Below are positions 47,140 to 56,169 of a DNA stretch of 64,000 bases, one piece after another. A model generated the notes under the pieces. It was not told the origin of the DNA. It was given only the letters and a program-made list of their open reading frames with translations, and searched no databases. The position numbers and the translations under genes are program-made. Position 1 is the first letter of the stretch, and every line of letters starts with the position of its first letter. This stretch comes from JARRKU01 sp050288425. Its GTDB lineage: Bacteria; Desulfobacterota; Desulfobacteria; Desulfobacterales; Desulfosarcinaceae. The stretch is taken from the NCBI GenBank assembly GCA_050288425.1, contig JBNKDU010000096.1, positions 49,823-113,822 of the forward strand. Direction: 5' to 3'.

Positions 47140-48077
47140 GCGACAACGGCTACGTATCAGGCAGCAACTTGGAGAAGGTGCTCAAGTCGGGACAATTTGC
47201 CTTTACCGGCGAGTGCGGTCCTCCCAAGGGCGCAAACGTGGAACACCTGAAGGAGAAGATGGAGCCCCTCAAGGGCATGGTGGATGCCGTCAACGTCACC
47301 GACAACCAGACCGCGGTGGTGCGCATGTCCTCCAAGGCGGCCAGCGCCCTGATGGTCCAGGCCGGCCTCGAACCCAATTTCCAGATGGTCTGCCGCGATC
47401 GCAACCGCATCGCCATGCAGAGCGACATCCTCGGAGCGTATGCACTGGGCATCCGCAACATGCTTTGCCTTTCCGGCGACCACCAGAACTTCGGGAATCA
47501 CCCCCAGTCCAAGAACGTCTACGACATCGATTCCATGCAGCTCATCGCCTTGGTCAAGAAGATGCGCGACGAGGGCAAGTTCGACAACGACGAAGATATC
47601 GACGTGCCGCCCAGGCTCTTCATCGGCGCCGCCAGCAACCCCTTCGCCGACCCCACCGAATACCGCGTCTACCGGCTGGCCAACAAGATCGCCGCGGGCG
47701 CCGATTTCATCCAGACCCAGTGCATTTACAACATGGAGCGCTTCCGCGAGTTCATGAAACGGGCCGTGGACATGGGGTTGACCGAAAAATGCTATATCCT
47801 GGCCGGGGTCACCCCCATGAAGTCGGCCGGCATGGCCAACTACATGGCCAAGTTCGTTCCCGGCATGGACGTGCCGCCGGAACTGATCAAGCGCATCAAA
47901 GACGCCGGCAAGGGCAAAATGGCCGAAGAGGGCATCAAGTTCGCCATCGAACAGATCGAAGAGTTCAAGGAGATGGAGGGCGTGGCCGGTGTCCACCTGA
48001 TGGCCATCGAATGGGAGCACAAGGTGCCCGAAATCGCCGAACGGGCCGGTGTGCTGCCGCGACCCAAGATCGACTGA
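47136..48077 (+). CDS. metF: 5,10-methylenetetrahydrofolate reductase
   Basis: A 313-aa TIM-barrel flavoprotein that reduces methylene-THF to methyl-THF, the last step of the carbonyl-independent methyl branch of the Wood-Ljungdahl pathway. GECGPPKGAN near residue 26 holds the catalytic Glu, and LCLSGDHQNFG, AAGADFIQTQCIYN and YILAGVTPMKS follow the MetF pattern. It is translationally coupled to metV and followed by a strong terminator. The dedicated MetV-MvhD-HdrA context suggests a Wood-Ljungdahl role more than methionine synthesis. Confidence 0.93.
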   Translation: MSDNGYVSGSNLEKVLKSGQFAFTGECGPPKGANVEHLKEKMEPLKGMVDAVNVTDNQTAVVRMSSKAASALMVQAGLEPNFQMVCRDRNRIAMQSDILGAYALGIRNMLCLSGDHQNFGNHPQSKNVYDIDSMQLIALVKKMRDEGKFDNDEDIDVPPRLFIGAASNPFADPTEYRVYRLANKIAAGADFIQTQCIYNMERFREFMKRAVDMGLTEKCYILAGVTPMKSAGMANYMAKFVPGMDVPPELIKRIKDAGKGKMAEEGIKFAIEQIEEFKEMEGVAGVHLMAIEWEHKVPEIAERAGVLPRPKID

Positions 48078-48095
48078 TCTCCCCATCGGAATACG

Positions 48096-48135
48096 CAACA
48101 AACAGGGCGGCCCGCACGGGCCGCCCTGTTTGTTG
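48096..48135 (+). terminator. Terminator of the HdrA-mvhD-metV-metF operon
   Basis: An 18-bp perfect stem (48096-48113 / 48118-48135) with a 4-nt loop GCAC is followed by T-rich TTTGTTG. It lies just after the metF stop and is among the strongest in the window; its symmetry allows bidirectional action. The remaining 48136-48295 shows nothing recognised. Confidence 0.88.
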
Positions 48136-48295
48136 TTTGTTGCGCAAGAAACCCCAACCGCCTACCTATTGCAACGCCGCGGCAACGAACCTGCACATCA
48201 AACACGCCGTCATCGCCCGCGAACCGGACCTGCCGGCGCAGCATCACAACGGCAAAAACGCCCGGACCGGAGAAATGACCATCCGAATGGAAACG

Positions 48296-48838
48296 TCACG
48301 GCGCCGGAGGAACCTCGGCGCGGGCCCGCACGCGGCCGGATGGATCCCGTACCTCGACCTGGTGAAAGTCGTTCCTGGGCAACTGGAGCAGCAGGCACGG
48401 TGAAGTGATCGCCTGGGTGACGAAGGCGCCCGGGGGTGGTTCGCGCCATTGAACGGTCACCCGGGCGATGCCCTGGGCCACCACCGCCTCGGACGAGGCC
48501 GGGTCGAGACCGAAACCGCCGGTGGGTTTCCGGCCCATGCGCACCCAGAGCAGGCCTTCCCGGGCCCAGTCCATGGAGCCGCCGGCCAGTGCGGCTTGAA
48601 CGGCCGGTCTCGAGAGAACCTTCCTTTGGAGGTCGGCGGATCCATCGATCCAGTACGCCGATGCCCCGGGCGCGGGTCCGCCGCATTGGTGTCCGGCCCA
48701 CACCAGGCGCACCGGCAGGTGCACCGGGGGCGGGGCCATGGCCGTTTCGCGGCATCCGGCCAGCAAGAGGAGGCCGGTCAAAATCAGGATCCACCAGGGA
48801 TCCTGCCGTCTTTCGTTTTGGTTCGGTTCTGGAAGCAT
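48296..48838 (-). CDS. PrcB-domain lipoprotein
   Basis: A 180-aa predicted lipoprotein (lipobox LLAGC near residue 28). The C-terminal part, about 115-170, matches the PrcB_C pattern: GGFGLDPASSEAVVAQGIARVTVQWREPPPG, then SPCLLLQLPRND. In Treponema denticola PrcB is a small lipoprotein co-expressed with the lipoprotein subtilase PrtP (dentilisin) and needed for its stability. Here it lies 3 bp after the subtilase gene stop on the same strand, which supports the same partnership. Its own activity is unknown. Confidence 0.72.
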   Translation of the reverse strand: MLPEPNQNERRQDPWWILILTGLLLLAGCRETAMAPPPVHLPVRLVWAGHQCGGPAPGASAYWIDGSADLQRKVLSRPAVQAALAGGSMDWAREGLLWVRMGRKPTGGFGLDPASSEAVVAQGIARVTVQWREPPPGAFVTQAITSPCLLLQLPRNDFHQVEVRDPSGRVRARAEVPPAP

Positions 48839-48841
48839 ACT

Positions 48842-51454
48842 TTAGTCCACGGTGAGTTGGTGGGCGGTGACGAAGGGTTCCAGGGAGAAACCCGTCGTGA
48901 ATGTGATCCCCGGCGTATCGGCGCTTACCGTCAGGGCGGTGGTCTGAATGGCATTGGGATAGGCGCCGAAGGCCTCTCCGGCGTCCAGGGACAGACCATC
49001 GTTGTCCATATCCGTTCCGGCCAACAGGAAATAGCTACCGGGGGCGAGGCCGGAGACGCTGAAGGTATACGCGCCGCCGGAAAAGGTCATGGCCTGCTTG
49101 GCCACCAGCACCAGGCTGTTGGCGTCCACCACCAGGATATATTGAAATCCGGCGTCGGCCTGAGGGTCGGGCAGGACCTCGAGGCGCACGGGCACCTGGA
49201 AATTGTTGGCCGACGACTGGACATCGACAAACCCGGTGTGGATGCCCCCCGCCAGATTGGAACGGTCCACGTCGACGATGTACTGATTGGGATTGACCGC
49301 GGGCGTCACGGAGAGCCAGGCCGGATCCGCCGGATCGTCGATGACGGCAGTCACTGTAATTCCCGTGACCGCCCCGCCGCCGAGGATGTTCAGGTCGAGG
49401 GTGGCGGCGGCGGAATCGTTGTCGAAGTGAAAGGCGTTGGGCGCGGCCTGCAGCACCGTGGCCGGCCCACCGGCCTGGGCCGCCAGGACAGCGGCCTGGG
49501 CATCGATGAGCCCGGCGCCCAGGCCGGTATTGTCCACCAACGGGTTGGTGATGGCGCCGCCGGCCAGGTAGGCATCCAACTCGTCCGGGGTCAGGCCCGG
49601 CCGCACCGATTTCATCAAGGCGGCCACCCCGGCCATGTGGGGCGAGGCCATGCTGGTGCCCTGGGCATAGAGATAGGTGGGCTGAATGCTCGTGGTGCCG
49701 TTCTGGACCACCACTTCTCCCGAGGTGGATAAAACCCCGTCGGTGTTTCCGTCCTGATCCAGGTCCACAACCTGGTCGCCGCCCGGCGCGGCCACATCCA
49801 CGAAGGGACCGTAGTTGGTGTACACGGTCCGTTGACCGTTGAAATCGGTGGCCGCGACGGAAATCACGCCGGGGCTGGCGGCGGGAAATTCCGGCTGGCT
49901 GGTGGCCGAGTTGCCGGCGGCGGCCACGACGATCACGCCGCGACTGCGGGCCTCGGCGATGGCGGCGTCCAGGGTGGCCGATGCTCCCGGCCCGCCCAGG
50001 CTCATGTTGATGATATCGGCCGGCTGGGCCGGCCTGAGCCCGGTGCTGGTCTGGATGTCATTGGCGCCGGCGGCAAACAGGATGCCGGCGATGATATCGA
50101 AATCCGTGCCGCCGCCCTCCCCCAAGACCCGCACGGGCATGATCCTGGCCCCGGGGGCGATGCCGGTTCCTCCAACGCCCCCGGTTGCCGGGGGGACGGT
50201 CATCGCCGCCCCGATGGTGCCGGAGACATGGGTGCCGTGGAAAGAGCTGTCGAGGAAGCTGCCCCCCGGATCGGTGGGGTTTTCATCGCGGTCGTCCTGG
50301 GCGCCGGGGAGGCTCTCGCCGTCGTTGGCCAGCACCGGATCGCTGACGAAGTCATACCCCTCCACCAGTTGGGTGCTCAGGTCGGGGTGGTCCGGCAGCA
50401 CGCCGGTGTCGATCACCGCCACGATCACCGAGGCCGCGCCCCGGGTGATGTCCCAGGCCGCCGGCAGGTTGATGTTGGGGTAGTGCCATTGTTGATCGTA
50501 CAGGGGATCGTTGGGGATCAGCCGGGTGTGACGGATGTAATTGGGCTCGGCGAACTCGACATCCGTCCGCCGGCGCAACGAGCGAACGATCTGCAGGGTG
50601 TCGTATCTGCGTTGCCGGTCGATATCGGCATCGGGCATGCGCCGGGCCGCCATGCGGTCGGAGCCCATGCCGAGCCGGTCGTAAACGGCCCGCACCTGAT
50701 CCTCGGTAGCAAAGCGCATCAGCTCGAAGCGGTCGCCGCCGGCGGTGGCCGCGGTGGTCATGGCCAGCCGGCCCCGGGCATCCCGGGCCGGGGCGTTGGC
50801 CCTCCAGCACACGACGGCCTCGCCGGGCACGAATTCGGCGGCGAGTCCCGGATCGGAGGACGAGGCCGTGAGGGCCGCGCCGTCACCCACGATCAACTTG
50901 TAGCCGGCTGCCGTGCCGGCGATCCGGACCTCGATGAAATAAGTGCCGTCGGCGGAGACGGAGAGCGCGGTGGAACGCCGGTCGGCCACTACGGAGTTGA
51001 TTTGGGTCTGGCCGCCGTCGTAGAGATTGAACCGAATCTCGATGGCGGGATTTTGCACCACGTCATCCACCACATCGCCGGGCAGGGAGAGGATGACCCG
51101 CTCGCCGGCGACCAGGTCCACCTGGTAGAAGTCGCTGGTATCGGCGGAATCGACATACCCGCCCACCACCGCCGGGCCTGCGATCGCCTGGGCCTGGCTG
51201 ATGGTGTCGTTGCTCACCGGGGTGGTCCGGGGGTCCAGGACATCCGAATCGATCCGGTTTCCCGCGGCGGCGAACACGGTGCCGCTGATGGTAACCGACG
51301 ACGGCGGAAGCGCGCTTCCGCCGCCCCCTCCGCCGCCCCCGCCGCAGGCGACCAGCAGGAGGAGACTGCCAATGGCGACAGCCGATACCACCCCAACCGC
51401 AAAGTCGGGGAAAAAAGACTTTTTCCAGTGGTAAAGAGAGATACGCATGATCAT
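48842..51454 (-). CDS. S8 subtilisin-like lipoprotein protease
   Basis: A 870-aa secreted serine protease. The signal peptide ends in a lipobox-like LLLVAC followed by nine glycines and a Ser, a flexible tether after the lipid anchor. A prepeptidase-type beta domain follows (about 60-190). The S8 catalytic triad is Asp in VIDTGVLPDHPDL, His in SFHGTHVSGTIG and Ser in GTSMASPHMAG. C-terminal Ig-like or lectin-like beta repeats extend to the end. ATG 51454 is supported by AAGGGGA. Location is probably the outer membrane or cell surface. PrcB-domain lipoprotein is encoded directly downstream. Confidence 0.9.
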   Translation of the reverse strand: MIMRISLYHWKKSFFPDFAVGVVSAVAIGSLLLLVACGGGGGGGGGSALPPSSVTISGTVFAAAGNRIDSDVLDPRTTPVSNDTISQAQAIAGPAVVGGYVDSADTSDFYQVDLVAGERVILSLPGDVVDDVVQNPAIEIRFNLYDGGQTQINSVVADRRSTALSVSADGTYFIEVRIAGTAAGYKLIVGDGAALTASSSDPGLAAEFVPGEAVVCWRANAPARDARGRLAMTTAATAGGDRFELMRFATEDQVRAVYDRLGMGSDRMAARRMPDADIDRQRRYDTLQIVRSLRRRTDVEFAEPNYIRHTRLIPNDPLYDQQWHYPNINLPAAWDITRGAASVIVAVIDTGVLPDHPDLSTQLVEGYDFVSDPVLANDGESLPGAQDDRDENPTDPGGSFLDSSFHGTHVSGTIGAAMTVPPATGGVGGTGIAPGARIMPVRVLGEGGGTDFDIIAGILFAAGANDIQTSTGLRPAQPADIINMSLGGPGASATLDAAIAEARSRGVIVVAAAGNSATSQPEFPAASPGVISVAATDFNGQRTVYTNYGPFVDVAAPGGDQVVDLDQDGNTDGVLSTSGEVVVQNGTTSIQPTYLYAQGTSMASPHMAGVAALMKSVRPGLTPDELDAYLAGGAITNPLVDNTGLGAGLIDAQAAVLAAQAGGPATVLQAAPNAFHFDNDSAAATLDLNILGGGAVTGITVTAVIDDPADPAWLSVTPAVNPNQYIVDVDRSNLAGGIHTGFVDVQSSANNFQVPVRLEVLPDPQADAGFQYILVVDANSLVLVAKQAMTFSGGAYTFSVSGLAPGSYFLLAGTDMDNDGLSLDAGEAFGAYPNAIQTTALTVSADTPGITFTTGFSLEPFVTAHQLTVD

Positions 51455-51780
51455 CGGTTCCCCTTCGGAATGGATGGGAATTCCCTGCATCTGTCCGTTT
51501 CATATCGCCATGGGTGGGGCATTTCCCTAACCTAGGAATGGATTGCCGCCAGTCAAACGGATCCGGAATCATCCCGGATTGCGAGTGCTGATTTGTCTTG
51601 ATCGCGGACTTGATCTTGTGTAAGAGATGCAATTATATTTCCAACCTTTATCGCCCTATAGCAATTGACTGTCAATGATGCTTTCCGTTGCGGGATCTTC
51701 CCCGCCGGACTGCTGTGGAAAAATGGATGCGGATAACCGGCTCGACGCGAAACGTTCATACTACAGGAAAGGATGGAATA
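51455..51780. other. Divergent region between two lipoprotein genes
   Basis: The 326 bp between the minus-strand subtilase and the plus-strand lipoprotein include an ATCCGG/CCGGAT hairpin near 51557-51580 and an AT-rich block near 51630-51680 (CAATTATATTT, then CCCTATAGCAATTGACTGTCAATG). No consensus promoter, riboswitch or ORF could be supported. Confidence 0.4.
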
Positions 51781-52791
51781 ATGAAACGAATGCCCCTTGT
51801 TGTCTGGTCCCTTGGAATGATGATCTGTGCCGCCCTGCTGCTGGCGGCCTGCGGCGGTGGAGGAGGTGGAAGTAACTCTCCGGCGGCCGTTGCACCCACG
51901 GCGACCCTGGCCATTGACGATGCCAGTGCCCCTAAACTCGTGGGAGTGGCCATGTTCGGTCAATCCGTCGGCGATTCCACGGGTTCGACGAATATTCTGC
52001 CATTTCAGACAAATGAAGGCGGAAGCAACTTCTCCTCCGGATTGGTTCAAACGATTTACAATGAGGCTCGCGAACAGGCTCTGTCCATGGCTCTCGATTT
52101 CGAAACCGCGGGATCGGCATCGGGAAATGATACCTGTCCTTACGGCGGAACCCTTTCCGGAAACCTGAGCTGGGATGGCCCCAACCAAATATCCTCATGC
52201 TCGGATATGGTGAATCTCAGGGGAACCATGACGATGTCCAATTGCGGCCTCACTCCCAGCATGACCATGAACGGACGCATTGATCTGTCATCCGACGGCT
52301 CAGACTGCAACCCAACCGCCATGAAGATGACCCTGACCGGTTTTTCCGTGATTGACAATTCCTCCAATCTCTCCTTTTCCAGCCAATCGTTGGTGCTGAA
52401 CGTTTCTGACCTCACCTATACCTCCGGCGGGGAGATCACCCATTCCAACAGCGTGATCACCGGCGATGTCAGCGGAACCGTGGACGGCATGACCTATGAT
52501 GCGGATTTCTATCAGTTGACACAGATCGTCGATACCAATGATGGTTTCAATTTCAGCCTGGAAATCTCCGGAATGTTGCGCGGCGGTTGTCTGGGAGAGG
52601 AATGGGCGGATATCGACACCGTCCAGTCGATCACATTCTCCTCGGTCGATACTTGTCCCACGGCAGGGGAATTGCTGCTCTCCGGCAACGGCCAAATGAG
52701 TGTCATCTTCAATGCCGACGGCAGTGTCACCGTGGGGGATACGGTTTATCCTTCATGCGATTCCGTGGATACCACCTGCACGGCACCATAG
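51781..52791 (+). CDS. Predicted lipoprotein with poly-Gly linker
   Basis: A 336-aa secreted protein. Signal peptide with lipobox LLAAC near residue 22, then six glycines and a Ser, mirroring the subtilase across the divergent promoter. The mature part is rich in Ser, Thr, Asn and Asp and poor in Lys, with several cysteines (CPYGGTL, SSCSDMV, SNCGLTP and CNPT), consistent with a disulfide-bonded beta-rich surface protein. I recognise no family. ATG 51781 has an AAGGATGG site. A terminator follows at 52817. Confidence 0.7.
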   Translation: MKRMPLVVWSLGMMICAALLLAACGGGGGGSNSPAAVAPTATLAIDDASAPKLVGVAMFGQSVGDSTGSTNILPFQTNEGGSNFSSGLVQTIYNEAREQALSMALDFETAGSASGNDTCPYGGTLSGNLSWDGPNQISSCSDMVNLRGTMTMSNCGLTPSMTMNGRIDLSSDGSDCNPTAMKMTLTGFSVIDNSSNLSFSSQSLVLNVSDLTYTSGGEITHSNSVITGDVSGTVDGMTYDADFYQLTQIVDTNDGFNFSLEISGMLRGGCLGEEWADIDTVQSITFSSVDTCPTAGELLLSGNGQMSVIFNADGSVTVGDTVYPSCDSVDTTCTAP

Positions 52792-52816
52792 AATTCAATC
52801 GATATTGTAAACAGCG

Positions 52817-52846
52817 GGCGGCCTTTTTCCAAAGGCCGCCTTTTTT
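52817..52846 (+). terminator. Rho-independent terminator after the poly-Gly lipoprotein
   Basis: GGCGGCCTT / AAGGCCGCC (9 bp, 6-nt loop) followed by TTTTTT, 26 bp after the stop. Confidence 0.9.
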
Positions 52847-53001
52847 GTAGACACCCGGCCGCCGATGCCGGATATATGCTTGTCGCCACACTTTCCTTCT
52901 GATAGTTTCGAAGTCGATCCCACGGATGGAACCATCATCCGTGCTGCCAGGGTCCCGGAACGGCCTATTTCCGGCAGCACGAACATTCAGGTAACCTCAC
53001 C

Positions 53002-56000
53002 ATGACCCACTCCCATCCTCAGGCGGAGACACGCCATCGCCCCGATGAAGTGGTGCGCATGCTGCTGCGCAAGCCCATGCTGCGCAATATCTTCTTCACC
53101 TGCCTGGTGGTTGCGCTGCTGTTTCCGCTGTATAACTGGTTCTGGCTGCGACCCTCTTATCGCGGCATGATCACCCAGTTCAGCGAAGAGGATGCCCGGC
53201 GGGCCGCCCGCCACCTGATCCGCATGCTGCAGGTGGGCGACCTCCCCATCGATGAAAAGGTCGCCTCGGCCGGGATCAAACAGACCATTGCCGACCTGCA
53301 GGCCGATTTCAAGCTCGAAAAGCTTCGGATATACGCTCCGGACGGTCGGGCGGTGTTCTCCACCGCACCCTCCGAGATCGGAACCCGCAATACCCAGCCC
53401 TACTTCCTGCACCAGGTGGCCCGGGGCCTGGTCCGTTCGCGGATGGTCCGGAGGGGCCTGCGCACCGGCGAAACCCGGATGGCCATGCGCGACGTGGTGG
53501 AAATCCATGTGCCGGTGATGCGGGGCGCCGCCTTCCTGGGGGCGTTCGAGATCTACTATGACGTCACCGACGACAAACAGCGACTGGACAGCCTGTTGCG
53601 GCGCAGCGGAATCACCCAGTTGTGCATCGCCCTGTTCATGATCGTCATCTCCACCGCCGCCCTGTACAAGACCGCCGGCACCATGCTGTCCCACCGCAAG
53701 GTGGATGCCGCCCTGCGCAATGCCCGCGAGGAATTGGAGCAGCGGGTCCGGGAGCGCACCGAGGACCTCATCGAGGCCAACAAAGAGCTGCAGATGGAGA
53801 TCATCGAACGGAGGCAGGCCGAATCCAATCTGCGGGAGAGCGAGCGGCGCTTTCGCACCCTGGTGGAAACCATTCCGTACGGGATCCAGGAGATCGATGC
53901 CCAGGGCCGGATCACTTTCGCCAATCCGGCCCACGGCAATATCTACGGGGTCGAGGCCAGGGACCTGCTGGGGCGTTCCATGTTCGAATTCACCGCCGAC
54001 GACGGGGAGCGGGAACAACTCAAGGAACACCTGGCCTATGTCCTGGAACACCAGCCCCACCCCAATCCCTGGTTCGGCCGGCAGATCACCGCCGACGGCC
54101 GCCTCATCGATACCCAGGTGGACTGGAACTACAAGCGCGATCTGCGCGGCCGCGTGGAGGGCCTGATCACGGTGATTTCCGAGATCACCCACCGCAAGCG
54201 GGCGGAAAAGGCGCTGGAAGACAACTTCAACTTCATGAACACCCTCATCGACACCATTCCCAATCCGGTATTCTATAAGGACAAAGAGGGACTCTTCCTG
54301 GGATGCAACGTGGCCTTCGCCCAGACCCTGGGATTGACCAAGGAGGGGATTCTGGGCCACCGGCTGGTGGATCTGGAAAGCTCCGTGACCCGCAAAATGG
54401 CCCGGCGCTACCATGAACAGGACATGCAGCTGATCCGCAATCCCGGCATCCAGACCCACGAGGAAAAGGTGTTGTGCGCCGACGGCGTCACGCGCATTTA
54501 CGTGCTCAGCAAAGCCACCTTCAGCGATGCCGAGGACCAGGTGGCCGGGCTGGTGGCCATCATGCTGGACATCACCGAACGCAAGCAGGCGGAAAAGGCC
54601 CTCCAGGAGAGCAAGGCCCTGTTCGACGCCTTCATGCACCACCTTCCGGGCCTGGCCTTCATGAAAGATCCCCAGGGCCGCTACATTTACGTCAACGAAG
54701 CCTTCTCCCAGTTCACCGACATCGACCTCTGGGACCAGATCGGCCGGAACGACGACCAGCTCTGGGACGTTCCCACGGCCCAGACCATTCAGGCCAATGA
54801 CCGCCAGGTGCTGGAGAGCCGCCGGGCCGTCAGCCAGATGGAGACGGTGCGCCTGCCCGATCGGCAGGAGCGCCATCTGCTCACCGCGCGCTTTCCGGTG
54901 TTCCAGGACGGCGACTTGTCCGCCATCGGAGGCATCTCCATCGACGTCACCGAGCGTACCAATGCCCAGCGCCAGCGGGAACAATTGGAGCTGCAGCTGC
55001 AACAGACGCAGAAGATGGAGGCCCTGGGCACCCTGGCCGGCGGCATCGCCCACGATTTCAACAACATCCTGGCGGCCATCATCGGCTACACCGAAATCGT
55101 GGCCGCGGGGCTGGACAAAGCCGGCGAGGCCCACGACTACCTGAGCCGGGTGCTGGAAGCGGGGGAGCGGGCCCGATCCCTGGTCAAGCAGATCCTGGCC
55201 TTCAGCCGGCAGGGGGAAATGGAACCCAAACCGGTACAGGTGAAACTGATCGTCAAGGAGGTGCTCAAGCTGCTGCGCGCTTCCCTGCCGGCCACCATCG
55301 AAATCGACCAGCAGCTCACCACTTCGGGAGCCGTCATGGCCGATCCCATCCAGCTCCACCAGGTGATGATGAACCTGGGAACCAACGCAGGCTACGCCAT
55401 GGGCGAAAAAGGGGGCAAACTCACCGTCACCCTGAAAGATGTCCAACTGGACGAAGCCTTTGCCCGGCAGCACCAGCAGGTGCTGCCCGGACCGCATATC
55501 CGCCTGAGCGTCGGCGACACCGGTCCGGGCATCGACCCCACTCAAATCGATCGGATATTCGATCCCTTTTTCACCACCAAACCCAAGGGAGAAGGCACCG
55601 GCATGGGCCTGGCCGTGGTGCACGGCATCGTCACCGGCCTGAAGGGCACCATCACCGTGGCTTCCCAGCCAGGCCGCGGCGCCCGGTTCGATGTCTTTCT
55701 GCCGTCCCTAGAGGGGGAGGCGGCCACCGCGGCGACCCGGGCCGAGGCATTGCCCGTCGGCAAGGAACGGATCCTCTACGTGGACGACGAAGTGTTCCAG
55801 ACCGACATGCTGACCCATATGCTGGGATTGCTGGGCTACAAGGTGCAAAGCTGCAACGACGGCAACCAGGCCGTCGAATTGTTCGAAATGGCTCCGGAGG
55901 CTTTCGACCTGGTGATCACCGATATGATCATGCCGGGCATGACCGGTGACGTACTGGCCGGCCAGATCCTGGCCATCCGGCCGGACCTGCCCATCATCAT

Positions 56001-56136
56001 GGCCACCGGCTACAGCGAAAACATGTCCGAGGCCAAGGCGAAAGCCATCGGCATCCGCGCCTACGCCCTGAAGCCGCTGGTGATGGAGGAACTGGCCCGG
56101 CTGATCCGCGATGTCCTGGATGCCGATGCCACCTAG
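53002..56136 (+). CDS. Hybrid sensor histidine kinase with three PAS domains
   Basis: A 1044-aa membrane sensor. TM1 near 29-48 and TM2 near 203-222 flank a periplasmic sensor of about 155 aa. A coiled-coil linker (about 235-285) leads to PAS1 (285-410), PAS2 (412-530) and PAS3 (535-655), each followed by the usual PAC ending with ITERKxAEKAL. The HisKA domain carries His684 in AGGIAHDFNNIL, the HATPase follows (G1 box GDTGPGIDP, G2 GMGLAVVHGI), and a C-terminal receiver has Asp974 in VITDMIMPG. It likely phosphorelays within itself or to an HPt partner. The ABC_ATPase gene follows 30 bp later; a start with weak AGGT is used. Confidence 0.9.
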   Translation: MTHSHPQAETRHRPDEVVRMLLRKPMLRNIFFTCLVVALLFPLYNWFWLRPSYRGMITQFSEEDARRAARHLIRMLQVGDLPIDEKVASAGIKQTIADLQADFKLEKLRIYAPDGRAVFSTAPSEIGTRNTQPYFLHQVARGLVRSRMVRRGLRTGETRMAMRDVVEIHVPVMRGAAFLGAFEIYYDVTDDKQRLDSLLRRSGITQLCIALFMIVISTAALYKTAGTMLSHRKVDAALRNAREELEQRVRERTEDLIEANKELQMEIIERRQAESNLRESERRFRTLVETIPYGIQEIDAQGRITFANPAHGNIYGVEARDLLGRSMFEFTADDGEREQLKEHLAYVLEHQPHPNPWFGRQITADGRLIDTQVDWNYKRDLRGRVEGLITVISEITHRKRAEKALEDNFNFMNTLIDTIPNPVFYKDKEGLFLGCNVAFAQTLGLTKEGILGHRLVDLESSVTRKMARRYHEQDMQLIRNPGIQTHEEKVLCADGVTRIYVLSKATFSDAEDQVAGLVAIMLDITERKQAEKALQESKALFDAFMHHLPGLAFMKDPQGRYIYVNEAFSQFTDIDLWDQIGRNDDQLWDVPTAQTIQANDRQVLESRRAVSQMETVRLPDRQERHLLTARFPVFQDGDLSAIGGISIDVTERTNAQRQREQLELQLQQTQKMEALGTLAGGIAHDFNNILAAIIGYTEIVAAGLDKAGEAHDYLSRVLEAGERARSLVKQILAFSRQGEMEPKPVQVKLIVKEVLKLLRASLPATIEIDQQLTTSGAVMADPIQLHQVMMNLGTNAGYAMGEKGGKLTVTLKDVQLDEAFARQHQQVLPGPHIRLSVGDTGPGIDPTQIDRIFDPFFTTKPKGEGTGMGLAVVHGIVTGLKGTITVASQPGRGARFDVFLPSLEGEAATAATRAEALPVGKERILYVDDEVFQTDMLTHMLGLLGYKVQSCNDGNQAVELFEMAPEAFDLVITDMIMPGMTGDVLAGQILAIRPDLPIIMATGYSENMSEAKAKAIGIRAYALKPLVMEELARLIRDVLDADAT

Positions 56137-56169
56137 CCGGTGTCGCTCATCCCGATCATGAGGGAGGAA

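Noticed and set aside
51455..51560. Possible c-di-GMP-type riboswitch motif
   Set aside because: A GGGTGGGGC stretch is present but the conserved core and tetraloop receptor of that class are missing.
52987..55623. An 878-codon minus-strand open frame opposite the hybrid histidine kinase
   Set aside because: Same type of shadow; the plus frame has PAS, HisKA, HATPase and receiver motifs in order.
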